DNA of 64,000 bases from Micromonospora_G sp044901685 (GCF_044901685.1 NZ_JBJDPS010000025.1:1-64000), one strand, 5' to 3'; counted from the stretch's first letter, positions 1 to 8,729 are shown. A program made the numbers and translations. The notes: generated by a model from the sequence alone, not told the origin.

Positions 1-128
1 CCTTGTTCGAATTCTGCGGTGACTCCGCGTAGTGCGATGACCTGTGCTTCGCCGCTGCCGTATACCTTCCATACGTCACTGGCACGCGCCGCCGCTGTTG
101 GGCCGGCTGCGGGTACTGTCCCCGTCAC
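1..128 (-). CDS. ABC transporter ATP-binding protein, N-terminal fragment (runs off left edge)
   Basis: Only the first 42 codons are inside the window. Reading leftward from GTG at 128, the peptide passes through SDVWKVYGSG and IALRGVTAEF, which is the usual start of MacB/LolD-type ABC ATPases (aromatic-rich first strand, then xALxGVxxxF just before the Walker A region). Walker A itself would lie outside the window. A Shine-Dalgarno-like GAGGGAG stands upstream of the GTG. The gene follows the response regulator on the same strand after 172 bases, so the two-component pair probably controls this transporter (inference). Third codon positions are unusually rich in A for this window, which may mean horizontal origin or only a 5'-end bias. 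Confidence 0.75.
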   Translation of the reverse strand, partial: MTGTVPAAGPTAAARASDVWKVYGSGEAQVIALRGVTAEFEQ

Positions 129-300
129 GATGTCTCCCTCGTTCGATGACGGCGGTCGCCGTCCTATCGTCACGCTAGGTTGCCGAGGCAATCCGGCCAT
201 CCTGCGTGCGGAGGGTTTTCGACTACGACCATCGTCGCGACCGACCTCCGACCCGAGGATGGCGGAGGGGTCCGCGCGGCGTACGGACCGCGTGCGGGCG

Positions 301-1020
301 TCAGGAGCCCGGCCGGACCAACCCCGACTCGTACGCGAATACCACGGCCTGCACCCGGTCGCGAAGACAAAGTTTGGTCAGAACGTGTCCGACATGCGTC
401 TTGATCGTCGTCTCGCTGATCGACAGCGTCCGCGCGATCTCGGCGTTGGACAGCCCCCGGGCGATGTGCACCAGCACCTGCCGCTCCCGCTCGGTCAGCA
501 CGTCGAGCGCCTTCGGCTGACTCGCCGTCGGGTCGGGCAGCAGGTCGGCGAAGCGGTCGAGCAGCCGCCGCAGGATCCTCGGCGCGACCACCGCCTCCCC
601 GGCGGCCACGGTACGGATCGCGGTCACCAAATCCTCCGCCGGTACGTCCTTGGCGAGAAAGCCGCTCGCCCCGGCCCGCAACGCCCCCACCACGTACTCG
701 TCCAGGTCGAAGGTGGTCAGGATCAGCACCCGTACCGGCAGTCGGGCGTCGACGATCGCCCTGGTCGCCGCGACGCCATCCATCCGGGGCATCCGGATGT
801 CCATCAGCACCACGTCGGGCAGCAGCCGGCGGGCGAGTTCGACCGCCTCGGCACCGTCGCCGGCCTCGCCGACGATGTCGAGGTTCTCCTCCGCGCTGAG
901 CACCATCCGGAACCCGGTACGCAGCAGCGGCTGGTCGTCGGCGAGCAGGATGCGCACCGGCCGGAGACCCCGCGCGTCCTCCACCTGCCCCGCTCCCACG
1001 CCCTCACCCGATCCGGTCAC
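301..1020 (-). CDS. LuxR/NarL-family response regulator
   Basis: This 239-aa protein is a DNA-binding response regulator. The receiver domain (about residues 21-137) has the acidic pair in ILLADDQ, the phosphoacceptor Asp74 in VLMDIRMP and the conserved Lys in FLAKD. The C-terminal LuxR helix-turn-helix (about 170-235) begins LTERERQVL and continues GLSNAEIARTL. Its ATG overlaps the stop of the histidine kinase upstream (4-base overlap), so the pair is translationally coupled. The ABC ATPase just downstream is the likely output, as is common for actinobacterial NarL-type systems. The N-terminal 20 residues before the receiver are extra and the true start could be slightly internal, although the overlap favours the annotated one. 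Confidence 0.93.
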   Translation of the reverse strand: MTGSGEGVGAGQVEDARGLRPVRILLADDQPLLRTGFRMVLSAEENLDIVGEAGDGAEAVELARRLLPDVVLMDIRMPRMDGVAATRAIVDARLPVRVLILTTFDLDEYVVGALRAGASGFLAKDVPAEDLVTAIRTVAAGEAVVAPRILRRLLDRFADLLPDPTASQPKALDVLTERERQVLVHIARGLSNAEIARTLSISETTIKTHVGHVLTKLCLRDRVQAVVFAYESGLVRPGS

Positions 1021-2315
1021 GCCATCCCCCCACTGCCCTCAGCCACGCCACCGGTCTCCAGCGGGACCTTCGCGTACACCCGGAAACCGCCGCCGGGGCG
1101 GGGGCCGGTGCGCAGGGCTCCACCGTAGAGGGCGACCCGTTCGCGCATCCCGACCAGTCCGTGTCCGGCCCGGTTCGGGTCGAGCGACGGACCGCGCCCG
1201 GTGTCCACGACCTCCACCACCAGCCAGTAGACCCCGAAGCTGAGCCGGACCTGCGCGGTTGCCGTCCCGGCGTGTTTCAGGGCGTTGGTGAGCGCCTCCT
1301 GCACGATCCGGAAGACGGTCAGGGCCAGCCCCGGTTCCAGCGGCGCCGGCTCGCCGTCGACCCGCAGCGAGACCGGTAGTCCCGCCTCGCGGACCTGGTC
1401 CACCAGCGCCTCCAGCCCGGCCAGACCGGGCTGCGGGGTCAGTTCGGCGGCCGGTTCGGTGTCGGTGCGCAGCACGTCGAGCAGCCGGCGCAACTCACGC
1501 AGGGTGGTCCGGCTGGTCTCCGCGATGCTCCCCAGGGCCTCGTCGGCGGCGCGCGGGTCACGGGGCAGCACCCGTTGCGCGCCGGTCGCGAGCACGCTCA
1601 TCACGCTGACGTGGTGCGCGACCACGTCGTGCAGCTCACGGGCGATCCGGCGCCGCTCGTCGGCGACCGCCTGGTCGGCCAGCGACCGCTGGTTCTCCTC
1701 GGCCACCCGGGCGCGTTCCTCCAGCGCCCGGATGGTGGCCCGGCGGGCGTGCACCGTACGGCCGACGAAGAAACAGACCAACGCGATCAGTACATTGGTG
1801 AAGATCGCGTACGACCGGGCGACCCCCACCGGTTCCAGCGGCACCGGCAGCACCAGCACGGTGACCACGATCGGCACCCAGAGCAGGCCGGCGGTGAACA
1901 CCGCCCGGCGGAACGAGTAACCGGCCGCGGCGGTGTAGGTCAGCAGGACGAACGCCACCCCAATGGTCAACGGCTGGCGCTGGTCGAGCAGCGCGCTGCC
2001 GAAGGCGACCAGGGTGAGCGCCAGCGCCACCCGAGGCATCGTCCGGTTCAGCACGATGGGCACCGCGCAGACGAGGCTCCAGACGATCGTTCGCGGCCAG
2101 TGGTCGGCGAGAGACGCTGTCGGCCCGCTGTCGGCGAGCAGGACCAGCGCCATCTCCGTGAGCACCGCCAGGACGGCGAGCAGCCCGTCGCGCCGGAGCG
2201 GGCGCAAGTCGTACCCCTCCGGGCGCGGCAGCGACCAGCGCCGCACCGGCGGCGCTGGAGCACCGGTGTGGTCCGGCGCCCGATCGGGTGCGGCCGGGAC
2301 GTCGGTACGGGTCAT
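1017..2315 (-). CDS. Two-component sensor histidine kinase (NarL-partner type)
   Basis: A 432-aa membrane histidine kinase. The N-terminal half (about 45-190) is hydrophobic and holds several transmembrane segments with no large extracellular domain. Then comes a HisKA_3 dimerisation domain with the phosphoacceptor His229 in RELHDVVAHH, followed by a HATPase_c domain containing ALTNALKHAG and the G-box GHGLVGMRERV. It should phosphorylate the response regulator encoded by the overlapping downstream gene. A much longer frame is open upstream, but the protein begins at ATG 2315: a TACCGT -10 box lies exactly 7 bases before it, and the upstream part overlaps the nuclease gene and looks non-coding. 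The ligand is unknown; compact membrane kinases of this kind often sense cell-envelope stress. Confidence 0.92.
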   Translation of the reverse strand: MTRTDVPAAPDRAPDHTGAPAPPVRRWSLPRPEGYDLRPLRRDGLLAVLAVLTEMALVLLADSGPTASLADHWPRTIVWSLVCAVPIVLNRTMPRVALALTLVAFGSALLDQRQPLTIGVAFVLLTYTAAAGYSFRRAVFTAGLLWVPIVVTVLVLPVPLEPVGVARSYAIFTNVLIALVCFFVGRTVHARRATIRALEERARVAEENQRSLADQAVADERRRIARELHDVVAHHVSVMSVLATGAQRVLPRDPRAADEALGSIAETSRTTLRELRRLLDVLRTDTEPAAELTPQPGLAGLEALVDQVREAGLPVSLRVDGEPAPLEPGLALTVFRIVQEALTNALKHAGTATAQVRLSFGVYWLVVEVVDTGRGPSLDPNRAGHGLVGMRERVALYGGALRTGPRPGGGFRVYAKVPLETGGVAEGSGGMA

Positions 2316-2322
2316 GCTGGCG

Positions 2323-2328
2323 ACGGTA
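2323..2328 (-). promoter_or_regulatory. -10 box of leaderless promoter for the histidine kinase
   Basis: TACCGT ends 7 bases before the ATG at 2315, so transcription should begin at or next to the start codon. No Shine-Dalgarno sequence fits in the space. Confidence 0.55.
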
Positions 2329-2391
2329 GCCGGTGTAGGGGCCAATTCGTCCGCACCGGGGTGGAGCGCGTCTCCTCCTCGCGGAGGATGC

Positions 2392-3303
2392 CTACTCGTC
2401 CTCGGCCGCGCTGCCCGGCCGACCCGGCTGTTCCGGGATCGTCGCCGTGGCCACCCGTTCCGGGAAGGGCGGCGGCGTCCCCCCGAACGCCGGGCAGAGC
2501 GCCTGGTGACTGCACCAGTCACAGAGCCGGCTGGGCTTGGGGCGGAAGTCCTGCCGCTCGGTCGCCTGCTCGATCGCCCGCCAGAGCGCCACCAGGGTGC
2601 GCTCGAACCGCGCGAGTTCGTCGGCGTCCGGTGCGTAGTCGCAGATCTCCGCGTCCTTGAGGTAGAGCAGCCGCAGCACCTTCGGCACCACGCCACGGGT
2701 CCGCCAGAGCACCAGCGCGTAGAACTTGAGCTGGAACAGCGCGCGGGCCTCGAACGCCTCCCGGGGCGCCCCGCCGGTCTTGTAGTCGACCACCCGCAGC
2801 GCCCCGTCCGGCGCGACGTCGAGCCGGTCGATGTAGCCCCGGATCAGCAGCTCGTCGTCGACGACCGTGGAGATCAGCGTCTCCCGCTCGGCGGGTTCGA
2901 GCCGGCGTGGATCCTCCACCGTGAAGTAGCCGTCCAGCAGCCGGCGGGCCGAACCGAGGAACTCGGCGACGTCGACCGTCTCCTGTTCGGTGAAGAGCCC
3001 GGCCAACTCCGGCTCCCGGGTGACCAGTTCGTCCCACTGCGGGTCGACCAGGTCGCCGGCGGCCCCGGGGGTCCGTTCCGGTGCCGGCAGGTCGAAGAGC
3101 CGTTCCAGTACGGCGTGCACCAGGGTCCCGCGCACCTGGTCCAGGCTGGGGCGCTCGGGCAGCCGGTCGATGCTGCGGAACCGGTAGAGCAGCGGGCAGG
3201 TCTTGAAATCCGCCGCCCGCGACGGTGAGAGGGACGGCCCGGGGGGCCGTTCGGCCACCGGGGGTCGCCCGGTCGTCTGCTTCGTCACCGTCTCCGCCGT
3301 CAT
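2392..3303 (-). CDS. RecB-family PD-(D/E)XK nuclease with Fe-S cluster cysteines
   Basis: A 303-aa RecB/Cas4-like exonuclease domain protein. The motifs are His63 in GTLVHAVLE, Asp159 in YIDRLD, and Asp173/Lys175 in VVDYKTG, which form the nuclease active site. Cys36 together with Cys261, Cys264 and Cys270 (CDWCSHQALC) matches the split four-cysteine [4Fe-4S] arrangement of AddB/Cas4 nucleases. It resembles mycobacterial Rv2119, which also lies beside trmI and the proteasome locus. A role in DNA repair is inferred from the family; the specific substrate is unknown. The gene is divergent from the site-2 protease, and both start points are leaderless-type. Confidence 0.9.
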   Translation of the reverse strand: MTAETVTKQTTGRPPVAERPPGPSLSPSRAADFKTCPLLYRFRSIDRLPERPSLDQVRGTLVHAVLERLFDLPAPERTPGAAGDLVDPQWDELVTREPELAGLFTEQETVDVAEFLGSARRLLDGYFTVEDPRRLEPAERETLISTVVDDELLIRGYIDRLDVAPDGALRVVDYKTGGAPREAFEARALFQLKFYALVLWRTRGVVPKVLRLLYLKDAEICDYAPDADELARFERTLVALWRAIEQATERQDFRPKPSRLCDWCSHQALCPAFGGTPPPFPERVATATIPEQPGRPGSAAEDE

Positions 3304-3309
3304 GACCGA

Positions 3310-3315
3310 AGGCTA
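3310..3315 (-). promoter_or_regulatory. -10 box of leaderless promoter for the RecB-like nuclease
   Basis: TAGCCT lies 6 bases before the ATG at 3303 on the minus strand. This short divergent region is shared with the site-2 protease promoter. Confidence 0.55.
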
Positions 3316-3406
3316 AGGCACCGGTACGACGGTTACCGCGCCCGCCCGGAGTACGGGTGTGGCGTCGCGGCGGCTACGGGAGTCGAGCCCACCGACGACG
3401 GTTACG

Positions 3407-3412
3407 TAGCAT
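3407..3412 (+). promoter_or_regulatory. -10 box of leaderless promoter for the site-2 protease
   Basis: TAGCAT is followed by 7 bases and then GTG 3420. This spacing decides the start of the protease gene, since an in-frame ATG at 3357 lies upstream of the box. Confidence 0.55.
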
Positions 3413-3419
3413 CGACACG

Positions 3420-4574
3420 GTGGAGGACAGCCCAAGACCGAAACGCCGCCCCGAACGCCGCCCGGGTCTCGCCGTCGGCCGGGTGCTCGGCGTGCCGGTT
3501 TACCTCAACGCCTCCATGGTTCTGCTGGCCGTCCTGGTCACCGTGGTCTATGGCGAGTTCGTCCGCCGTGAACTTGAACTGTCGCAGCTCACCGGTTATC
3601 TGGTGGGCTTCGGGTTCGTGGTCTGCCTGCTCGGTTCGGTGCTGCTGCACGAGCTCGGCCACGCGCTGACGGCCCGACGCCACGGCATCGGCGTACGCGG
3701 CATCACCCTGGAACTGCTCGGTGGCTACACCGAGATGGACCGGGACGCCCCGACCCCACGGGTCGACCTGCTGGTCTCGCTCGCCGGCCCGGCGGTGTCG
3801 CTGGTGCTGGGCGTGGCCGCCGTGCTGGCCGCCGTCGCCCTGCCCGACCGCACCCTGCCCGACCAGTTCGCCCTCCAGTTGGCGGTCAGCAACGTGATCG
3901 TGGCGGTTTTCAACATCCTGCCCGGTTTGCCGCTCGACGGCGGGCGGGCGCTGCGGGCCCTCGTCTGGTCGGTCAGTCGGGACCGTCACCTGGGCACCGA
4001 GGTCGCCGGCTGGGCCGGACGGGCGGTCGCGGTCTGCACCGCCGTGGTGGTCGCCGTGCTGACCTGGCTCGGGCTGATCGCGCCGCTGGGCCTGGCCCTG
4101 ATGGTGCTGGTCGCCTTCACCCTGTGGCAGGGGGCCGGGCAGTCGATCCGGATGGCCCGGATCAGCCGCCGCTTCCCCCTCATCGACCTGCGCCGACTGT
4201 CCCGGCCGCTGTTCCGGGTGCCGAGCGGCACCCCGCTGGCCGAGGCCCAGCGTCGGGGCTCGGAGACCGGTGCGGAACCGGTCGCGTTGGGTATCTCCGA
4301 CTCCTCCGGGCGGCTGGTCGCCCTGGTCGACCGGGCCGCAGCCGCCGCGGTGCCGGCGGAGCGGCGGCCCTGGGTGGCGGTCGACACGGTGGCCCGGGGC
4401 CTGGACGGGCTGCCGAGCCTCCCGGTCGGGCTCGACGGCGAGGAGGTCGTGAAGGCCGTACAGACCGACCCGGGCGCGCAGTATCTCGTGACGTCAGGCG
4501 AAGATGTCGTCGGCGTTCTGCACATCGCCGATCTGGCGCAGCTTCTGGAGCCGAAACGAAAGATGACTCAGTGA
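3420..4574 (+). CDS. Site-2 protease (M50 family) with C-terminal CBS-like region
   Basis: A 384-aa intramembrane zinc metalloprotease. The zinc-binding HELGH is at residues 77-81 inside a transmembrane helix, and the third ligand Asp173 lies in LPLDGGRAL, as in SpoIVFB/Rip3-type site-2 proteases. About six hydrophobic segments occupy residues 30-260. The remaining ~120 residues resemble the degenerate CBS pair common in this subfamily. The GTG at 3420 is preferred over ATG 3357 because of the leaderless promoter and because the extra residues are arginine-rich and unlike family starts. The stop overlaps the GTG of trmI by four bases, so the two are co-translated. Typical substrates are anti-sigma factors or other membrane proteins; none is indicated here. 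Confidence 0.92.
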   Translation: MEDSPRPKRRPERRPGLAVGRVLGVPVYLNASMVLLAVLVTVVYGEFVRRELELSQLTGYLVGFGFVVCLLGSVLLHELGHALTARRHGIGVRGITLELLGGYTEMDRDAPTPRVDLLVSLAGPAVSLVLGVAAVLAAVALPDRTLPDQFALQLAVSNVIVAVFNILPGLPLDGGRALRALVWSVSRDRHLGTEVAGWAGRAVAVCTAVVVAVLTWLGLIAPLGLALMVLVAFTLWQGAGQSIRMARISRRFPLIDLRRLSRPLFRVPSGTPLAEAQRRGSETGAEPVALGISDSSGRLVALVDRAAAAAVPAERRPWVAVDTVARGLDGLPSLPVGLDGEEVVKAVQTDPGAQYLVTSGEDVVGVLHIADLAQLLEPKRKMTQ

Positions 4575-5575
4575 CCGCACAGCCCACCACCGCCCACCCC
4601 ACCGACGCCGCGCCGGTACCGGCGCACCGTGGCCCGTTCCGGCCCGGCGACCGGGTGCAGTTGACCGACCCGAAGGGGCGGATGCACACGATCACGTTGG
4701 AGGGCGGCAAGTCGTTCCACACCCACCGGGGCGCGCTCGAACACGACGATCTGATCGGCCTGCCCGACGGCAGCGTGGTCACCTCGGCCGGTGGCACGGC
4801 GTACCTGGCGCTGCGCCCGCTGCTCGCGGACTACGTGCTCTCGATGCCCCGGGGCGCCCAGGTGATCTACCCGAAGGACGCGGCCCAGATCGTCGCGATG
4901 GGTGACATCTTCCCCGGTGCGAAGGTGCTCGAGGCCGGCGCCGGTTCCGGCGCGCTGGCCTGCTCCCTGCTGCGGGCGGTCGGCCCGACCGGGGAGTTGC
5001 ACTCGTACGAGCTGCGGGACGACTTCGCCCAGATCGCCCGGCGCAACGTGGAGGCGTTCTTCGGCGGGCCGCACCCGTCCTGGCACCTGCACGTGGGTGA
5101 CGTGGCGACCTGCCAGGAGCCGGAGTTCGACCGGATCATCCTGGACCTGCTCGCCCCGTGGGACGTACTCGACCTGGTGGAGCGGACGCTGGTGCCGGGC
5201 GGGGTGTTCATCGGTTACGTGGCCACCACGACCCAGCTCTCCGACCTGGTCGAGGCGTTGCGCGAGCGCGGCGGCTTCACCGAGCCACGGGCCTGGGAGT
5301 CGCTGGTGCGCGACTGGCACCTGGAGGGGCTGGCGGTGCGCCCGGACCACCGGATGATCGCGCACACCGCGTTCCTGGTCTCGGCCCGCAAGCTCGCCCC
5401 CGGGGTGACCGCGCCGCCCCGGCGGCGCAAGCCGAGCAAGGGCGTCGAGGCGTACGCGCTGCGCAAGCAGAGCCTGCGGGCGGCGGAGCAGGCCGCTCGC
5501 GAGGCGGACGCGGCGGCGCCGGCCCCGGCGGTCCAGCCGGACGTGGACGAGGCGGGGGAGAGGACCGTGCGGTGA
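4571..5575 (+). CDS. trmI: tRNA (adenine-58-N1)-methyltransferase
   Basis: A 334-aa SAM-dependent methyltransferase that makes m1A58 in the T-loop of tRNAs and normally works as a homotetramer. After a small N-terminal beta domain (about 20-95) comes the Rossmann fold with SAM motif I at EAGAGSG (121-127). The later IILDLLAPWDVL matches the family's motif IV region. The C-terminus past about residue 280 is a basic, then Ala/Pro-rich tail. It starts at GTG 4571, inside the stop of the site-2 protease (GTGA overlap). The mycobacterial orthologue is Rv2118c, also between the RecB-like nuclease and the proteasome genes. Family assignment is secure. Confidence 0.94.
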   Translation: MTAQPTTAHPTDAAPVPAHRGPFRPGDRVQLTDPKGRMHTITLEGGKSFHTHRGALEHDDLIGLPDGSVVTSAGGTAYLALRPLLADYVLSMPRGAQVIYPKDAAQIVAMGDIFPGAKVLEAGAGSGALACSLLRAVGPTGELHSYELRDDFAQIARRNVEAFFGGPHPSWHLHVGDVATCQEPEFDRIILDLLAPWDVLDLVERTLVPGGVFIGYVATTTQLSDLVEALRERGGFTEPRAWESLVRDWHLEGLAVRPDHRMIAHTAFLVSARKLAPGVTAPPRRRKPSKGVEAYALRKQSLRAAEQAAREADAAAPAPAVQPDVDEAGERTVR

Positions 5576-5597
5576 TCATCAACCTCGGGAGGTCCGC

Positions 5598-6170
5598 ATG
5601 AGCAGGCCCACCTTCGGCGGCGGGGACCTCCCCGCCGTCTTCCCGGACTGGTCGCCGTACCAGGACCTGGAGTCGGCCGCCCGGGCCTACCTACGGGACC
5701 CGGAGGTGGCGCTGGAGGCTCTGGGCGGGGTGCTGCGCGGGGCCTCCGTGCTCGGCTTCACCCTGGAGCGCTTCGTCAACGAGGTCAACGGGGTCTGGCA
5801 GGAGGTGGCGGTCTGCGACGGGAGCCGGCTCATCCTCTGGCACGGCGAGGACATCCCGCCGGACGACGGGCCGGCCGGCTCGATGACCTCGTCCCTGCGG
5901 GTGGTGCCGGTCTCCACGGTGACCGAGGTGGGGTGTCGTCGGCGGCTGACCCGGACCCCGAGCGGTGGCGTACGGGTCGACAGCATCGACGTCTACCTGC
6001 TGCTCAGCTCCCTGGACGAGGGGGTGCCGGCGGACGAGGTGGTCGGTTCGCCGCGCCACGACGCGCTGCGGTTCGGCAAGACGTTCGACGACGGCGGGGC
6101 GGGACAGATCGCCCGGCTGGAGGAGTTCGCCCGGCTGGTCGCCTCGGTGCTCGGTCGTCCCACCCTGTGA
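5598..6170 (+). CDS. Conserved actinobacterial protein of unknown function (DUF5998-like)
   Basis: A 190-aa soluble protein that starts at ATG 5598 behind a GGGAGG ribosome site, 22 bases after trmI, so it is probably co-transcribed. I see no catalytic motif, signal peptide or membrane segment. It is mixed alpha/beta, with a compact conserved-looking core (residues 45-150) and the motif LRFGKTFDDGG near the C-terminus. Its place between trmI and the proteasome ATPase suggests the family found there in mycobacteria (Rv2114-like; I believe DUF5998). That name is from memory and uncertain. Function unknown. Confidence 0.8.
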   Translation: MSRPTFGGGDLPAVFPDWSPYQDLESAARAYLRDPEVALEALGGVLRGASVLGFTLERFVNEVNGVWQEVAVCDGSRLILWHGEDIPPDDGPAGSMTSSLRVVPVSTVTEVGCRRRLTRTPSGGVRVDSIDVYLLLSSLDEGVPADEVVGSPRHDALRFGKTFDDGGAGQIARLEEFARLVASVLGRPTL

Positions 6171-6207
6171 GCGGTCCGGTCGGGTGGGAGCGTGCCCGGC
6201 CGAACCG

Positions 6208-6504
6208 TCAGTCCTGCGCGTCCGGTCCGGCCACCTCGACGTCGTCGCGGCTGCGCAGCACGTGGATGCAGTCGCCCGGGCACTCCTTGGCCGCGTCGAT
6301 CACGTCCAGCCGCAGATGGGCCGGTACGTCCACCCGGCTGCCCGGCGCGAGCAGCAACTCGCCCGAGCCGTCCTTGACGTAGGCCAGGCCGTCGATGTCG
6401 AACTCGAACACCTCCGGCGCGTACTGCACGCAGAGCCCGTCGCCGGTGCAGAGGTCCTGGTCCACCCAGACTCGCAGCTCATCGGTCTCGGTCTGGGTTA
6501 CCAC
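6208..6504 (-). CDS. Single-cluster ferredoxin ([3Fe-4S]/[4Fe-4S] type)
   Basis: A 98-aa acidic ferredoxin. The cluster ligands visible are Cys19 and Cys25 (CTGDGLC) and the C-terminal pair Cys75/Cys79 (CPGDC). The reduced N-terminal motif resembles [3Fe-4S] ferredoxins that feed cytochromes P450, but no P450 or reductase gene is nearby, so the partner is unknown. The GTG start at 6504 has a GGAGGGG ribosome site. It is transcribed divergently from the proteasome ATPase gene, as is common in actinobacteria. Confidence 0.88.
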   Translation of the reverse strand: MVTQTETDELRVWVDQDLCTGDGLCVQYAPEVFEFDIDGLAYVKDGSGELLLAPGSRVDVPAHLRLDVIDAAKECPGDCIHVLRSRDDVEVAGPDAQD

Positions 6505-6610
6505 GGTGACCCCTCCATCGGCTTGCTCGACACGTTCCGACGGTACCCGAACGTCTCCCCCGGGCCCCAGCGGCGTCCCCCGTGACGATCAAGGTTCGGT
6601 GACGAGGGTG

Positions 6611-6640
6611 TTGCATGGGACCGAATCGGCCTCATAGCGG
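6611..6640 (+). promoter_or_regulatory. Candidate promoter of the proteasome ATPase gene
   Basis: TTGCAT (6611-6616) and TAGCGG (6635-6640) are separated by 18 bases and lie 45 bases before the GTG start. An alternative -10, TAGTGT, sits 8 bases further on. No experimental support. Confidence 0.35.
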
Positions 6641-6684
6641 CTAGTGTTAGGGCAGAACGTTCAAGCCCCCCGGGGAGGTGGGAC

Positions 6685-8466
6685 GTGGCACGCAGCGACG
6701 ACGCGGACTCGCGCGCCGCACGGTGGGAGAAGGAGGCCCACGATCTCTCCACCCAGGTCGCGTTCCTTCAGGAGGAACTGGCCTTGGTGCGGCGCAAGCT
6801 GACCGAAAGCCCCCGACACGTCCGGCAGCTCGAAGAACGGCTAGCGGCTACCCAGGCGCAGCTTGCTCGACTGACCGAGAACAACGACCGGCTCGTGAGC
6901 ACCCTCAAAGAGGCACGGGCCCAGATCGTCACGCTCAAGGAAGAGATCGACCGGCTGGCCCAACCACCCAGCGGGTACGGCGTCTTCCTCGCGCGGCACG
7001 ACGACGGCACGGTGGACGTCTTCACCGGCGGTCGGAAGCTGCGTGTGGCGGTGTCTCCGTCACTGGAGGTGGACGAGCTACGGCGTGGTCAGGAGGTCCT
7101 GCTCAACGACGCGCTCAACATCGTGGACGCGTTCGGGTTCGAGCGGGTCGGTGAGGTCGTGATGCTCAAGGAGGTGTTGGAGAGCCCCACGGGTGGTCCG
7201 GGTGACCGGGCGCTGGTGATCTCCCACGCCGACGAGGAGCGGATCGTCTTCCTCGCCGACACCCTGATCGGCTCGTCGATCCGAGCCGGCGACTCACTCA
7301 TGATCGAGCCGCGCTCGTCGTACGCGTACGAGCGCATCCCGAAGAGTGAGGTCGAGGAGCTCGTCCTCGAGGAGGTCCCCGACGTCGACTACGGCGACAT
7401 CGGCGGCCTCCAGTCCCAGATCGAGCAGATCCGGGACGCGGTCGAGCTGCCCTTCCTGCACGCCGAGCTGTTCCGGGAGCACCAGTTGCGCCCGCCGAAG
7501 GGCATCCTGCTCTACGGTCCGCCCGGGTGTGGGAAGACGCTGATCGCGAAGGCGGTGGCGAACTCGCTGGCGAAGAAGATCGCCGAGCGGCGTGGGGAGC
7601 AGAAGCACACCAGCTACTTCCTCAACATCAAGGGCCCGGAGCTGCTCAACAAGTACGTCGGCGAGACCGAGCGGCACATCCGGTTGATCTTCCAGCGGGC
7701 CCGGGAGAAGGCTGGCGAGGGCACCCCGGTCATCGTGTTCTTCGACGAGATGGACTCGGTCTTCCGTACCCGTGGCTCCGGGGTCTCCTCGGACGTGGAG
7801 AACACCATCGTCCCGCAGTTGCTCAGCGAGATCGACGGCGTGGAGGGGCTGGAGAACGTCATCGTGATCGGCGCCTCCAACCGGGAGGACATGATCGACC
7901 CGGCCATCCTGCGCCCGGGACGGCTCGACGTGAAGATCAAGATCGAGCGTCCGGACGCCGAGGCGGCCAGGGACATCTTCTCCAAGTACATCCTGACCGG
8001 GCTGCCGCTGCACTCGGACGACCTCAACGAGCACGGGCAGGACGCCCAGGCCACGGTGGCGGCCATGATCGAGGCCGTGGTGCTGCGGATGTACTCGGAG
8101 TCCGAGGAGAACAAGTTCCTCGAGGTCACCTACGCCAACGGTGACAAAGAGGTGCTCTACTTCAAGGACTTCAACTCCGGCGCGATGATCCAGAACATCG
8201 TCGACCGGGGCAAGAAGATGGCGATCAAGGAGTTCCTCTCCTCCGGGCGCAAGGGGCTGCGGTTGCAGCACCTGCTCGACGCCTGCGTCGACGAGTTCCG
8301 GGAGAACGAGGACCTGCCGAACACCACCAACCCCGACGACTGGGCCCGGATCTCCGGCAAGAAGGGCGAACGGATCGTCTACATCCGTACGCTCGTCTCC
8401 GGTGGTAAGGGTGCCGAAGCCGGACGGTCCATCGAGACCGCGAGCAACACCGGCCAGTACCTCTGA
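6685..8466 (+). CDS. arc: Proteasome-associated AAA ATPase (ARC/Mpa)
   Basis: A 593-aa hexameric ATPase that recognises pupylated proteins, unfolds them and feeds them into the 20S proteasome. The order is an N-terminal coiled coil (about 15-92) that binds Pup, the OB-fold interdomain (about 95-225), then the AAA module with Walker A GPPGCGKT (278-285) and Walker B VIVFFDEMD (349-357). The last residues are GQYL, the tyrosine-containing C-terminal tail that docks into the 20S alpha ring. The GTG start at 6685 follows a GGGGAGGTGGG ribosome site. A perfect hairpin terminator follows the stop, so dop is a separate unit. Length and motifs are standard for the family. Confidence 0.97.
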   Translation: MARSDDADSRAARWEKEAHDLSTQVAFLQEELALVRRKLTESPRHVRQLEERLAATQAQLARLTENNDRLVSTLKEARAQIVTLKEEIDRLAQPPSGYGVFLARHDDGTVDVFTGGRKLRVAVSPSLEVDELRRGQEVLLNDALNIVDAFGFERVGEVVMLKEVLESPTGGPGDRALVISHADEERIVFLADTLIGSSIRAGDSLMIEPRSSYAYERIPKSEVEELVLEEVPDVDYGDIGGLQSQIEQIRDAVELPFLHAELFREHQLRPPKGILLYGPPGCGKTLIAKAVANSLAKKIAERRGEQKHTSYFLNIKGPELLNKYVGETERHIRLIFQRAREKAGEGTPVIVFFDEMDSVFRTRGSGVSSDVENTIVPQLLSEIDGVEGLENVIVIGASNREDMIDPAILRPGRLDVKIKIERPDAEAARDIFSKYILTGLPLHSDDLNEHGQDAQATVAAMIEAVVLRMYSESEENKFLEVTYANGDKEVLYFKDFNSGAMIQNIVDRGKKMAIKEFLSSGRKGLRLQHLLDACVDEFRENEDLPNTTNPDDWARISGKKGERIVYIRTLVSGGKGAEAGRSIETASNTGQYL

Positions 8467-8478
8467 TCGATTCGTAGT

Positions 8479-8510
8479 GGCGGGGGCGGCGCGCACGCGC
8501 CGCCCCCGCC
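8479..8510 (+). terminator. Strong hairpin terminator after arc
   Basis: Two perfectly complementary 15-base arms (8479-8493 and 8496-8510), all G/C, are separated by only two bases and start 13 bases after the arc stop. There is no T-tract, as is usual for actinobacterial hairpin terminators. Confidence 0.75.
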
Positions 8511-8717
8511 GCCGCACCTACGGTCGGCCGCCACCCCGGACGCGGTCGCCTGGTTTCGGATCGGGGCGCCGACCGCGAGGTCCGATGCGGCTCCCGGGCG
8601 ACCGGTCGATGTGGAACCCGACCGCCTCAGAGACGGCTCATGGGGCGAGTCAGGGCATTGGGTACATTCTGCGGCCGTGTCGTCACATCGGGCGAACGGA
8701 TGAGCGTGAAACCGGAC

Positions 8718-8723
8718 TACGCT
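8718..8723 (+). promoter_or_regulatory. -10 box of leaderless promoter ahead of the dop mini-ORF
   Basis: TACGCT is followed by 6 bases and then ATG 8730, the start of a ten-codon frame that overlaps dop. The spacing matches the other leaderless starts in the window. Confidence 0.5.
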
Positions 8724-8729
8724 CGCCTC

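Noticed and set aside
19..1128. Long plus-strand open frame (369 codons) at the left edge
   Set aside because: It is antisense to the response regulator and the ABC ATPase start, and its product is Arg/Pro/His-rich, typical of shadows in GC-rich DNA.
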